Below are positions 1 through 8,514 of a DNA stretch of 45,458 nt, one piece after another. The notes beneath the pieces are model-generated. The model ran no database searches. It worked only from the letters and a program-made list of their open reading frames with translations, and was not told the DNA's origin. Source of the stretch: an uncultured Porphyromonadaceae bacterium (GTDB lineage Bacteria > Bacteroidota > Bacteroidia > Bacteroidales > Muribaculaceae). A program made the translations under genes and the position numbers. Numbering within the stretch: position 1 is the first letter of the stretch; each line of letters begins with the position of its first letter. The stretch covers positions 1 through 45,458 of the forward strand of contig CAOKFI010000021.1 in the NCBI GenBank assembly GCA_948467675.1. The letters are read 5' to 3'.

Positions 1-29
1 CCGCGGTGCGCAACCGACAAGGGCGCCGG

Positions 30-183
30 GATGAGATGCGTCGGAGATGCGCGACTTGCAACCACCCCCACATGGGAAGGCGAGATGCGTCGGAGACGCA
101 TAGGATGTGGATCCCCATGCAGCAATGCATGGGGTAAAGGGCGCACAGGCATCCCGAGGCGCGTCGGAGATGCGCGACACACC
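30..183. repeat. REP-like hairpin cluster A, upstream of the SusC operon
   Basis: Four short inverted repeats lie close together. Three have a GGA triloop: 38-50 (GCGTC/GATGC, one G-U pair), 85-101 (ATGCGTC/GACGCAT, perfect 7 bp) and 159-175 (GCGCGTC/GATGCGC, one G-U pair). The fourth, 113-134, is CCCCATGCA, loop GCAA, TGCATGGGG. The same two hairpin classes recur at 7272-7815 and 8361-8490 around a Y1 transposase gene, so this is a diverged and probably cut-off copy of that element. Both the first and last GGA hairpins are followed by GAC. No convincing gene lies in bases 1-455; the 68-codon ORF here only reads through the repeats. Confidence 0.75.
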
Positions 184-297
184 GGCCGTGATGTCATAAG
201 TATTTGTTGCATAACCGCATATCTTAAAAATCGCTAAACGGTGCAAAAGATTATGCCCGGAGCAAAATGTTAAACCAGAAGAAAAAAACGGTGACAA

Positions 298-330
298 TTG
301 TTTAGGATTAAAAGATTTAATGTATCTTTG
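298..330 (+). promoter_or_regulatory. Bacteroidetes-type promoter of the SusC operon
   Basis: A TATCTTTG box at 323-330 matches the Bacteroidetes -7 consensus TAnnTTTG. A TTGTTT stretch at 298-303 sits about 19-20 nt upstream, where the -33 box is expected. The predicted transcription start near 337 leaves an untranslated leader of about 120 nt before the ATG at 456. Confidence 0.7.
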
Positions 331-455
331 CGTTCAATTTTCCTGTCTTAGGATAAGAGACAGATATGTGCAATAGGCTACAGTAACTGAAATTCATCGA
401 GAAATTAAGTTAAATTTATATATCCAATTCTTTTATGTCTAATTAAAAAGTAAGT

Positions 456-3400
456 ATGAAAAAGCTGTTTCTATTACTTATGACGGTCATCCTCGCGGGC
501 GCATGCGCTATGGCGCAGACACGCACTGTGAAAGGTACCGTTGTCTATGCAAGCGACGACGAGCCCCTGGCGGGAGCTACGATCATGCCCATAGGCGGCG
601 GCCAGGGAGGCTCGACCGATGTAGACGGTAACTTCTCGCTGCGTGTGCCGCAGAATTGCCGCCAGCTCCGCGTATCGTACGTGGGCATGATAACCCAGAC
701 GGTCAACATCACCGCAGGTGAGATGCTGATCAAAATGGAAAGCAACGACACCAGACTCGACGAAGTGATGGTAGTTGCCTACGGTACTGCCAAGAAATCG
801 GCCTACACCGGCTCCGCATCCGTAGTGAAAGCCGACCAGATCGAGCAGGCACAGGTAACTAACGCACTCAACGTACTCACCGGCAAGGTATCGGGCGTAC
901 AGCTGACCAACGCCTCGGGCGCACCGGGCCAGAGCCAGCCGGTGATCCGTATACGCGGTATCAGCTCTATCAACGCAGAGAACACTCCTCTCATCGTGCT
1001 CGACGGTATACCTTTCGGCGGCGACATCAACACGATCAGCCCCCAGGATATCGAGTCGATGACAGTATTGAAAGACGCCGCATCCAACTCGCTCTACGGT
1101 GCCCGCGGCGCCAACGGTGTGATCATGATCACCACCAAGCGCGGCCGTGCCAACCAGGGAGCCAAAGTGACTGTCGACGTAAAACTCGGCGCCAACTCCA
1201 ACGCCCTGAAGACCTACAAGACCATCGATGATCCGGCCATGTACTACGAGACCTACTACAAGGCTCTCAACAGCTACGCCCTCAACGAAGGCCTGAGCGC
1301 CAATGCCGCATGGCAGTGGGCAGCAAGCCAGATGGTATCGACCAACACCGACGACCTCACTCTGGGCTACAACGTGTTCACCCTCCCCTACGGACAGTAT
1401 CTGATAGGCCAGGACGGCAAGCTCAACCCCGCCGCCACACTCGGCCGCAAGGTCAACTACCAGGGTCAGGACTACTGGATCCAGCCCGACAACTGGTACA
1501 ACGAAGCCTACAAGACCTCGCTGCGTCAGGAATACAACATCAATATAGCCAACGCAACCGACAAGTCCAACTTCTACCTGTCGGCAAGCTACCTCAACAA
1601 CGAAGGTATCGTGACCAACTCCGACTACGAGCGTTTCACCGGCCGTCTGAGCGCCGACATCCAGGCAAAATCCTGGCTGAAGGTAGGTGCCAACGCATCG
1701 TATACCCACTATAACTCCAAGACCATCGACGACAACAATGAAGGAGATCTCGGATCGACAGGCAACATCTTCGCCGCTGCCACAGGCGTGGCTCCGATCT
1801 ACCCGCTGTATATCCGCGACGGCCAGGGCAACATCATGTACGACCGTTACGGCAACATGCGCTATGACTACGGCGACCGTCTGAACGCCGGCCTCAGCCG
1901 TCCTCCGTTCAACGGCACCAACGCCATCGACTCTCAGGTTCTGGACGAGAACTCGTCGGTAGGCAACGCATTCTCCGCCCTCGGTTTCGCCGAGATCGTG
2001 TTCCTCAAGGACTTCAAGTTCACCTCCAACAACTCTGTATCGGTCAACGAGACCCGCTATACAAAATACACCAACCCCTACTACGGCGCCTACAAGGCCA
2101 ACAACGGTATGCTCACCAAGAAGCATGACCGCACGGTAGACTATTCGTTCCAGCAGTTGCTGACCTACACCCACCGTTTCGGCAACCATGACGTGAACGT
2201 GCTTCTCGGCCACGAGAACTACTGGCGCAAATCCGCTATGCTCTACGCCCAGCGCAACAACATGTTCTCGCCCGACAACAAGGAGCTCGCCGGCGCAATC
2301 ATCTCGACCAACGGCAACTCCTCGACCAGCGAATACAACACCGAAGGCTACTTCGCCCGCGTACAGTACGACTACGACCAGCGCTATTTCGGATCGGTAT
2401 CGTACCGCCGCGACGGCTCAAGCCGCTTCCACCCGAAACACCGCTGGGGCAACTTCTATTCCGTAGGCGCAGCGTGGCTCATGAGCAGCGAGAGCTGGTT
2501 CACCGCCGAATGGGTAGACATGCTGAAGGTAAAGGCATCGTACGGCGAGCAGGGCAACGACCGCATCGGCGACTACCTCTATACCAACACCTACACCATC
2601 AACAACTCCGACGGCAACATCTCTGTAGTGCCCTACTGCAAGGGTAACGAGAACATCACCTGGGAGAAAGGCGGCAACTTCAACGCCGGTGTAGACTTCG
2701 AACTGTTCGGCGGCCGCCTGGGCGGTACTGTCGAGGGATTCTACCGCAAGACATCCGACATGCTCTTCTACTTCCCGATGGCACCGTCGATGGGCTATGA
2801 AGGCTACTACGACAATATCGGCGACATGTCGAATGCCGGCTTCGAGATCGATCTCCACGGCGACGTAATAGCCACCCGCGACTTCACCTGGAGCCTCAAC
2901 GCCAACCTCACCTGGTACAAGAACAAGATCACATATCTGCCCGAAGAGCGCAAGACAGCCGTTGTGGACGGTGTAGGCGGCTACTCGTCAGACAACTACT
3001 TCTACGGCGAGGGCGTACCGATGTACACCTTCTACCTGCACCAGTATGCCGGCGTAGACGATCAGGGCCGCGGTCTGTACTACTACAACACAACGGATGA
3101 GGAAGGCAACGAGATCAAGGCCACAACCACCGACTACTCACAGGCCGACGACTATCTGTGCGGCACCGCACTTCCATCGGCATACGGCGGTTTCGGCACC
3201 TCGCTCCGCTACAAGGGCTTCGACTTCGACATCCAGTTCGCATACCAGATCGGCGGACAGTGTCTCGACTCCACCTATGCCCTGTACATGGCCGCTCCTT
3301 ACGGCAGCCGCAACCGCGGCGGTGTGATCCACGAGGATATCCTCAAGTCATGGACACCTGAGAACTCGGGCTCCAACATACCCCGCTTCATGTATGGCGA

Positions 3401-3668
3401 GCAGTACAACGAATCGATCTCGGACCGCTATCTGACCGATGCATCGTACCTGAGCCTCCAGAACATCAACTTCGGCTACACACTGCCCACCAAGGTGGCC
3501 AACCGCCTGTTCCTCGACAAGCTGCGCGTGTATCTCTCGTGCGAGAACGTAGCCCTCTGGTCGAAACGCCGCGGTCTTGATCCCCGCCAGTCCATCTCGG
3601 GCGCCGGCAACGCAGCATATTATGCTCCGATCCGCACTATATCGGGCGGTCTTACCGTAACATTCTAA
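456..3668 (+). CDS. SusC/RagA-family TonB-dependent outer-membrane receptor
   Basis: This is a TonB-dependent importer of the SusC type, expected to form the outer-membrane barrel that takes up oligosaccharides captured by its SusD partner. The 1070-residue protein starts with a signal peptide (MKKLFLLLMTVILAGACAMA) followed by a carboxypeptidase-regulatory-like domain at about 23-105. The plug domain follows, with DEVMVVAYG near 103 and the family motif VLKDAASNSLYGARGANGV near 205. A long aromatic-rich beta-barrel ends in a C-terminal phenylalanine (GGLTVTF). Length and order are normal for the family. The SusD gene follows after 20 bp. No glycoside hydrolase or PUL regulator is next to it, so the substrate cannot be inferred. 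Confidence 0.96.
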   Translation: MKKLFLLLMTVILAGACAMAQTRTVKGTVVYASDDEPLAGATIMPIGGGQGGSTDVDGNFSLRVPQNCRQLRVSYVGMITQTVNITAGEMLIKMESNDTRLDEVMVVAYGTAKKSAYTGSASVVKADQIEQAQVTNALNVLTGKVSGVQLTNASGAPGQSQPVIRIRGISSINAENTPLIVLDGIPFGGDINTISPQDIESMTVLKDAASNSLYGARGANGVIMITTKRGRANQGAKVTVDVKLGANSNALKTYKTIDDPAMYYETYYKALNSYALNEGLSANAAWQWAASQMVSTNTDDLTLGYNVFTLPYGQYLIGQDGKLNPAATLGRKVNYQGQDYWIQPDNWYNEAYKTSLRQEYNINIANATDKSNFYLSASYLNNEGIVTNSDYERFTGRLSADIQAKSWLKVGANASYTHYNSKTIDDNNEGDLGSTGNIFAAATGVAPIYPLYIRDGQGNIMYDRYGNMRYDYGDRLNAGLSRPPFNGTNAIDSQVLDENSSVGNAFSALGFAEIVFLKDFKFTSNNSVSVNETRYTKYTNPYYGAYKANNGMLTKKHDRTVDYSFQQLLTYTHRFGNHDVNVLLGHENYWRKSAMLYAQRNNMFSPDNKELAGAIISTNGNSSTSEYNTEGYFARVQYDYDQRYFGSVSYRRDGSSRFHPKHRWGNFYSVGAAWLMSSESWFTAEWVDMLKVKASYGEQGNDRIGDYLYTNTYTINNSDGNISVVPYCKGNENITWEKGGNFNAGVDFELFGGRLGGTVEGFYRKTSDMLFYFPMAPSMGYEGYYDNIGDMSNAGFEIDLHGDVIATRDFTWSLNANLTWYKNKITYLPEERKTAVVDGVGGYSSDNYFYGEGVPMYTFYLHQYAGVDDQGRGLYYYNTTDEEGNEIKATTTDYSQADDYLCGTALPSAYGGFGTSLRYKGFDFDIQFAYQIGGQCLDSTYALYMAAPYGSRNRGGVIHEDILKSWTPENSGSNIPRFMYGEQYNESISDRYLTDASYLSLQNINFGYTLPTKVANRLFLDKLRVYLSCENVALWSKRRGLDPRQSISGAGNAAYYAPIRTISGGLTVTF

Positions 3669-3688
3669 AAGCAAACAGAGAAACAACA

Positions 3689-5314
3689 ATGAAAAAATTA
3701 GCAATATATATGGCCGGCATGGCCATGGCCGCCGGTCTGACAGGCTGTCTCGACGAGACCCTCCCGACCAACCGCGTCACCCAGGATCAGATGCAGGATT
3801 CGCCGCTCGCAGGCGAGGCCATGCTCTCCGGTATTCCCGCCTGGCTGAACGAAGCCCAGAAAGTACGCGACGGCGCACACGACGACTTCGGATATCCCGC
3901 AATGATGCTGATTCGCAACCTCATGTGCGACGATTTCACATACTCGCCCTCTGAGTATATAATCCACTTCGAGCAGTATGCCACCTACGACGCATATCTC
4001 GGCCCGGACTACGGTCCTCTCCAGCGTGTATGGAACTTCCACTACAAATATGTGCAGGCGTGCAACCTGGCCATCGATGCCGTAGCCGAGGATGATCCCG
4101 ACGAGACCAACCAGGCGTTCCGTTCCGTAGGCCATGCATTCCGCGCCCACGCATATCTGGATCTGGCCCAGATGTACGAGTTCCTCGAGAACGGCCAGAC
4201 CTCCAACATCAACTCCGACGGCAACAACGTGCTTCATCTCACTGTACCCATCGTGACCGAGAAGACCACCGACGCCGAGTCGAAAAACAATCCCCGCGTC
4301 ACCCGCGAGGCCATGTTCGAGTTCATCAAGAGCGATCTCGACCGCGCCGAGACCTATATAGCCAAAGCCGCACGCATATCGAAGGGCTATCCCGACCTCG
4401 GTGTGGTATACGGTCTGAAAGCCCGTATGTACATGTGGGTCGAGGATTACGCCAAGGCCAAGGAATATGCCCGCAAGGCCATCGACGCCGCATCGGCCGC
4501 CGGATGCTATCCGCTGACCGCCGAGCAGTGGCACGACACCACCACCGGCTTCAACACCCTGACCACTCCGGCATGGATGTGGGGCGAGCAGCTCACCAAA
4601 GAGGATCGCGCCGTGACCACCGGTATCATCAACTGGACATCATGGATGAGCGGCGAGACCACCTACGGCTACTCGTATGCCAACGGCGAAGGCCCGCGCA
4701 TGATGCTGAGCAAGCGCTACTACGACCGTCTGTCCGACTCCGACTTCCGCAAACTCACCTGGAAAGCTCCGGAAGGATCGGCGCTCTCCGGCCAGGAGAA
4801 GTTCATCAGCCATGAGACTTTCGATCCGATGCCCGCCTACGGCAGCCTGAAATTCCGTCCGGGCAACGGTAACATCAGCTCCTATTCCGAGGGCTCGGCA
4901 GTGGCATGGCCTCTGATGCGTATCGAGGAGATGTACTTCATCGAGGCTGAGGCAGCCGCACATACAGCACCCGCCGAAGGCAAGACACTGCTCGAGGCAT
5001 TCATGACCCAGTATCGCGATGCCGACTACCAGTGCCGCGTCAGCGACAAGGATGCCGTAATCGACGAGATCATCTTCCAGAAACTCATCGAACTGTGGGG
5101 CGAGGGTCTGATGTATTTCGACTACAAGCGTCTGGGCCGCTCGATCACCCGCGCGTATGCCGACACCAACTTCCCGAGCAACACCCGCTTCAACGTGACA
5201 GGCCGCGCCGGATGGCAGAACCTGTGTATCACGATAGGCGAACAGCGCAACAACACTGCACTCATGGGCTTCAACAACCCGAACCCCGCTGGTCTTTACA
5301 CTCCGGTCAAATAA
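3689..5314 (+). CDS. SusD/RagB-family surface glycan-binding lipoprotein
   Basis: This is the SusD-like partner of the upstream SusC, expected to sit on the cell surface as the lid over the SusC barrel and bind glycan. The 541-residue product has a lipoprotein signal peptide with lipobox LTGC (Cys20). It is rich in helical, TPR-like segments typical of SusD, for example the stretch around 205-260. The C-terminal part carries the usual RxxE/EMYFIEAE-type helix (RIEEMYFIEAEAA, near 410) and GEGLMYFDYKRLGR near 472. It follows susC by 20 bp and precedes a second lipoprotein gene by 17 bp, so the three are one transcription unit. Confidence 0.95.
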   Translation: MKKLAIYMAGMAMAAGLTGCLDETLPTNRVTQDQMQDSPLAGEAMLSGIPAWLNEAQKVRDGAHDDFGYPAMMLIRNLMCDDFTYSPSEYIIHFEQYATYDAYLGPDYGPLQRVWNFHYKYVQACNLAIDAVAEDDPDETNQAFRSVGHAFRAHAYLDLAQMYEFLENGQTSNINSDGNNVLHLTVPIVTEKTTDAESKNNPRVTREAMFEFIKSDLDRAETYIAKAARISKGYPDLGVVYGLKARMYMWVEDYAKAKEYARKAIDAASAAGCYPLTAEQWHDTTTGFNTLTTPAWMWGEQLTKEDRAVTTGIINWTSWMSGETTYGYSYANGEGPRMMLSKRYYDRLSDSDFRKLTWKAPEGSALSGQEKFISHETFDPMPAYGSLKFRPGNGNISSYSEGSAVAWPLMRIEEMYFIEAEAAAHTAPAEGKTLLEAFMTQYRDADYQCRVSDKDAVIDEIIFQKLIELWGEGLMYFDYKRLGRSITRAYADTNFPSNTRFNVTGRAGWQNLCITIGEQRNNTALMGFNNPNPAGLYTPVK

Positions 5315-5331
5315 ACTAAACAACAACAATA

Positions 5332-7197
5332 ATGAAACTGCATAAATATCTGTTCATAGCAGCCGGAATGGCACTCGCCGCAGGCTTCACAGCCTGCGAC
5401 GAGGGTGGCCTCGACTACGAATACGTACCGGCAGTGACTCCGACCGGCGCGCAGGTCTATTTCGACTCCGCCGACAACGGAATGACAATCGGCCTCGCCG
5501 ACGGCCAGACCGAGGTCAACGTGCCCATCTACCGCGTCAGCGGCAGTGAGGCGATTACCGTGAATCTTACCCTCACCGACGAGTCTGGATTTCTCTCGCT
5601 CCCCGACGGAGGCGTGACATTCGCCGCCGGCCAGAAGGAAACGACAGTGAAAGTCGGTGTAAACTTCAGCTCGCTTGAGGCCAACACCAAGTATCCGTTC
5701 ACACTCACCGTACAGCCAGACGACGCATCGGCCTACGCCATAGCCACACTGAGCGCCAACGTAGAGTTCGCTCCCTGGACCGAATGGACCAAACTCGGTA
5801 CCGGCACATATCTCTACGACTTGTATTTCTCGGGTGCTGATTCCGGTCTCGATATGATGTGGCGTCAGTCACTCATCGACGAGAATATGGCAGAATTCAA
5901 AGTTGAGAACGTGATGTACAGCGCTACTTTCTCATTCTCCGGAACCAAACAGACAAACCAGTCCGGCAAGGAGGTATACATTCTCGATATTCCCAGACAG
6001 CCCACCGGTTACGTCAACTCAAACTACGGCGAGATGGTGATGTTCTGCGACATGTACAATTACACAGACGATCCCAAATATGCCACTCTCAGCCAATACG
6101 ATCCTGAAACCGGAGAATTCGCGTTTGCATTGGTATATTACGTCAGCCTTGGCGTGTTTGGCAACGGATACGAGTATTTCCAGCTCGACGGCTTCGCCTC
6201 ATACGAGATCGACCTCAATGCAGCCGGTCACTATGTGGCTCCCGACGGCACCGACTACGCGCTCGTACAGTGCCACATGAGCGAAGGCCTCGGTTCGGTA
6301 CAGTACACTGCCGTAGCAGGCAACATCACTGAGGATGATGCCGAGCAGGTGGTGGCTGACATGATAGCAGGCAACATCGAAAGCAAAATCACAGAGGAGG
6401 CCAACGGCTACCTGACATTCACCTTCCCCGAAACCGGTATGTATACCGTAGTGGCAGCAGGTCTGGACAGCGAGGGCGAACACAAGTGCACCGCTATTCT
6501 GCCTCTGGCCTATGTCCCGGTAGGCTCCAACGGCAACAACGTTGACGACGATCCCGACTGGACAACCCTCGGCTACTGCACATATACCGACGACTTCCTC
6601 ACCTCACTGGCCGATGTTGGTCCCGAGACATACGAAGTCAAGATCCAGGAGAACAATGAAGTGAAAGGTGTTTACCGTCTCGTCAACGTATATGGTCCCG
6701 AAGGCTACGGCTTCCAGCTCGTGGACGGCACACAGAACTACTTCATGTATATCCAGGCTACAGATCCGGATGCGGTTCTTCTCAGCACCGATGACCAGGG
6801 CGTGAGACCGTTCGATGGTTACGGCAACATGTACACATCATGCATGGCAGTGCAGCAGATGGGCGATGACGTAACCCTGGAAGACGTCAAGGCCGCCGGT
6901 CTGTGCGGAACCATGGAGTCTGGATTTATCCACTTCCCGGAAAATCAGCTTATGATAGCTCTGGAACAGGGCGATAAACTCCCCGCCTGGAAAGCCAATA
7001 CCAACGGCGCATTCGAGGTAGACATGTCGTCGCTCATATCCGAACAGCGCACATACCGCACATCGGTACGCCGCCCTGTACGCATGTACGGCAACCCGGC
7101 TGCCAAGATGGAGATCAGGAAGCGTTCGTTCCTCGGCAATGTCACCACCAAGGAGATCGTAGAATACAACAGGACACATCTCCGCACCAGCCTCTGA
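5332..7197 (+). CDS. Surface lipoprotein of the SusCD operon, Calx-beta-like N-terminal domain
   Basis: This is a 621-residue predicted lipoprotein. Its signal peptide ends in FTAC (Cys22), and acidic DEGG follows the cysteine, which fits the acid-rich surface-export signal of Bacteroidetes lipoproteins. Residues about 35-145 look like a Calx-beta or similar Ig-type domain (VYFDSADNGMTIGLADGQ, then VTFAAGQKETTVKV). The remainder consists of beta-rich segments I do not recognise. Position as third gene after susC-susD suggests a surface glycan-binding protein of the SusE/SusF or SGBP type, but no CAZyme motif is visible. The operon ends just after it at a strong hairpin terminator. Confidence 0.85.
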   Translation: MKLHKYLFIAAGMALAAGFTACDEGGLDYEYVPAVTPTGAQVYFDSADNGMTIGLADGQTEVNVPIYRVSGSEAITVNLTLTDESGFLSLPDGGVTFAAGQKETTVKVGVNFSSLEANTKYPFTLTVQPDDASAYAIATLSANVEFAPWTEWTKLGTGTYLYDLYFSGADSGLDMMWRQSLIDENMAEFKVENVMYSATFSFSGTKQTNQSGKEVYILDIPRQPTGYVNSNYGEMVMFCDMYNYTDDPKYATLSQYDPETGEFAFALVYYVSLGVFGNGYEYFQLDGFASYEIDLNAAGHYVAPDGTDYALVQCHMSEGLGSVQYTAVAGNITEDDAEQVVADMIAGNIESKITEEANGYLTFTFPETGMYTVVAAGLDSEGEHKCTAILPLAYVPVGSNGNNVDDDPDWTTLGYCTYTDDFLTSLADVGPETYEVKIQENNEVKGVYRLVNVYGPEGYGFQLVDGTQNYFMYIQATDPDAVLLSTDDQGVRPFDGYGNMYTSCMAVQQMGDDVTLEDVKAAGLCGTMESGFIHFPENQLMIALEQGDKLPAWKANTNGAFEVDMSSLISEQRTYRTSVRRPVRMYGNPAAKMEIRKRSFLGNVTTKEIVEYNRTHLRTSL

Positions 7198-7223
7198 TCC
7201 ACAGCGGATCCCATAAACCATCA

Positions 7224-7261
7224 CAGCGGCGAGCCCACCCCGGGCCCGCCGCTGCTGTTTT
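7224..7261 (+). terminator. Rho-independent terminator of the SusC operon
   Basis: CAGCGGCG at 7224-7231 pairs with CGCCGCTG at 7247-7254, with an inner GCCC/GGGC extension, and is followed by CTGTTTT. It lies 27 bp after the lipoprotein stop codon and just before the hairpin repeat cluster. Confidence 0.85.
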
Positions 7262-7271
7262 CCCCACCCCC

Positions 7272-7559
7272 TTCCTGCGCATCTCCGACGCGCGCGTACC
7301 GCGTGGTCGACCGCCTATACCCCACGCCTTGCGTGGGGCTCAACACCCTCCGCATCTCCGATGCGAAAATGCCGCGCGAAGACGGACGCATCAGAGATGC
7401 GATATGGCCACACGAGATGGACGCATCGGAGATGCGTAAGGCGGGAAACCCCACGTGCATGCACGTGGGGGACGACGAGACAACACGACACAACAGCGCA
7501 TCGGAGATGCGCGACACACGACGTAAAAGGCCGCATCGGAGAGGATTTGTCCCGCCCCC
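7272..7559. repeat. REP-like composite unit 1 (BIME-like, 288 bp period)
   Basis: This is the first of two tandem long units. In order it carries GCGCATC-TCC-GACGCGC (7277-7293, one mismatch), GGTCGACC (7305-7312), CCCCACGC-CTT-GCGTGGGG (7320-7338), CGCATC-TCC-GATGCG (7351-7365), CGCATC-AGA-GATGCG (7387-7401), ACGCATC-GGA-GATGCGT (7421-7437), a perfect 22-bp palindrome starting CCCCACGTGCA (7449-7470) and GCGCATC-GGA-GATGCGC (7496-7512). Hairpins in the left half have TCC loops. Those in the right half have GGA loops (one AGA), so the unit is built from elements in opposite orientation. A partial GCATCGGAGA copy lies near 7533. The overlapping ORFs here translate the repeats and are not counted as genes. 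Confidence 0.85.
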
Positions 7560-7815
7560 TTCCTGCGCATCTCCGATGCGCGCGTACCGCGTGGTCGACC
7601 GCCTATACCCCACGCCTTGCGTGGGGCTCAACACCCTCCGCATCTCCGATGCGATATGCCCACGCGAGACGGACGCATCGGAGATGCGATATACCCACAC
7701 GAGATGGACGCATCGGAGAGGCGTAAGATGGGAAACCCCACGTGCATGCACGTGAGGGACGACGAGACAACACGACACAATAGCGCATCGGAGATGCGCG
7801 ACACACGATGCGACA
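7560..7815. repeat. REP-like composite unit 2, directly upstream of the Y1 transposase gene
   Basis: This is a direct copy of unit 1 shifted by 288 bp, with the same hairpins in the same order: 7565-7581, 7608-7626, 7639-7653, 7674-7688, 7708-7724 (one stem mismatch), the CCCCACGTGCA palindrome at 7736-7757 (one mismatch in the right arm) and 7783-7799. The last hairpin is followed by GACACACGA as in unit 1. The first 129 bp (7560-7688) are identical base for base to 8361-8489 on the other side of the transposase gene. The unit ends about 90 bp before that gene's ATG. Confidence 0.85.
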
Positions 7816-7906
7816 GGCCGCACACAGAAGTATATTCGCGGAGGATCCGGCGGGAAATATATCTCATTCCGATTCTTTTCATTATCTTTACCTCAAAACT
7901 GATACC

Positions 7907-8350
7907 ATGAGCTGCGTTTCTGCCCTTTACCACATTGTAATAAACACATATAACCGAAGTCTCAACATCCAACTGGAACATGCCGATGACCTATATGCGT
8001 ATATTTCCGGAATTGTGCGAACCTACAATTCCAAAATGCTTGCGATAAACGGTACGAGCAACCATATACATATGCTGGTCGATCTGCACCCATCGGCATG
8101 CCTGTCGGAACTTATGCGTGACATCAAACAGTCCTCCAATATATGGATGAAGCAGAGTGGCAAATTCCCGAAGTTCAGCCGTTGGGGACGGGAATATTTC
8201 GCATTCACATGTTCGCAGCGTGAGGCGCCACACGTAAAGCAGTATATCACCAACCAGCGGGAACATCACGGATGCCTGGACTTCGACGACGAGATCCGGC
8301 GGATCGTAGAGCGCAACTGCCGCAACTGGAACGATAATCTGTTGTCCTGA
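7907..8350 (+). CDS. REP-associated tyrosine transposase (RAYT), Y1/HUH family
   Basis: This 147-residue protein belongs to the IS200/IS605-like Y1 transposase superfamily, single-stranded-DNA nicking enzymes that act on hairpins. The HUH-type histidine pair is H53/H55 in SNHIHMLVDLHP. The candidate catalytic tyrosine is Y113 in the QYITNQREHH stretch (112-121). The conserved acidic end follows (FDDEI, near 126-130). The NQ-x-x-HH signature is typical of the RAYT/Bacteroidetes subgroup rather than classical IS200. I chose the ATG at 7907 because homology-like sequence starts there; a longer frame opens at 7808 but its first 33 codons lie in repeat-derived sequence. The gene stands alone between REP-like units 2 and 3, with no accessory tnpB, which is the RAYT arrangement. 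Confidence 0.85.
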   Translation: MSCVSALYHIVINTYNRSLNIQLEHADDLYAYISGIVRTYNSKMLAINGTSNHIHMLVDLHPSACLSELMRDIKQSSNIWMKQSGKFPKFSRWGREYFAFTCSQREAPHVKQYITNQREHHGCLDFDDEIRRIVERNCRNWNDNLLS

Positions 8351-8360
8351 ACCACCCATC

Positions 8361-8490
8361 TTCCTGCGCATCTCCGATGCGCGCGTACCGCGTGGTCGAC
8401 CGCCTATACCCCACGCCTTGCGTGGGGCTCAACACCCTCCGCATCTCCGATGCGATATGCCCACGCGAGACGGACGCATCGGAGATGCGC
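8361..8490. repeat. REP-like unit 3 (truncated), directly downstream of the transposase gene
   Basis: This copy starts 10 bp after the transposase stop codon. Bases 8361-8489 are identical to 7560-7688. It contains GCGCATC-TCC-GATGCGC (8366-8382), CCCCACGC-CTT-GCGTGGGG (8409-8427), CGCATC-TCC-GATGCG (8440-8454) and CGCATC-GGA-GATGCG (8475-8489). It then stops, lacking the right third of units 1 and 2. Confidence 0.85.
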
Positions 8491-8514
8491 GGGAATACGA
8501 TGTGGGAGGGGTAT

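Noticed and set aside
474..2213. 579-codon ORF antisense to the SusC gene
   Set aside because: It is a by-product of GC-rich third positions in the susC codons. The susC frame has full-length family similarity.
7221..7910. Several overlapping ORFs of 60-200 codons on both strands with repeated peptides such as RISDA and IASEMRR
   Set aside because: They translate the hairpin repeats in every frame. No ribosome site, signal or family is visible, and the repetition comes from the DNA structure.
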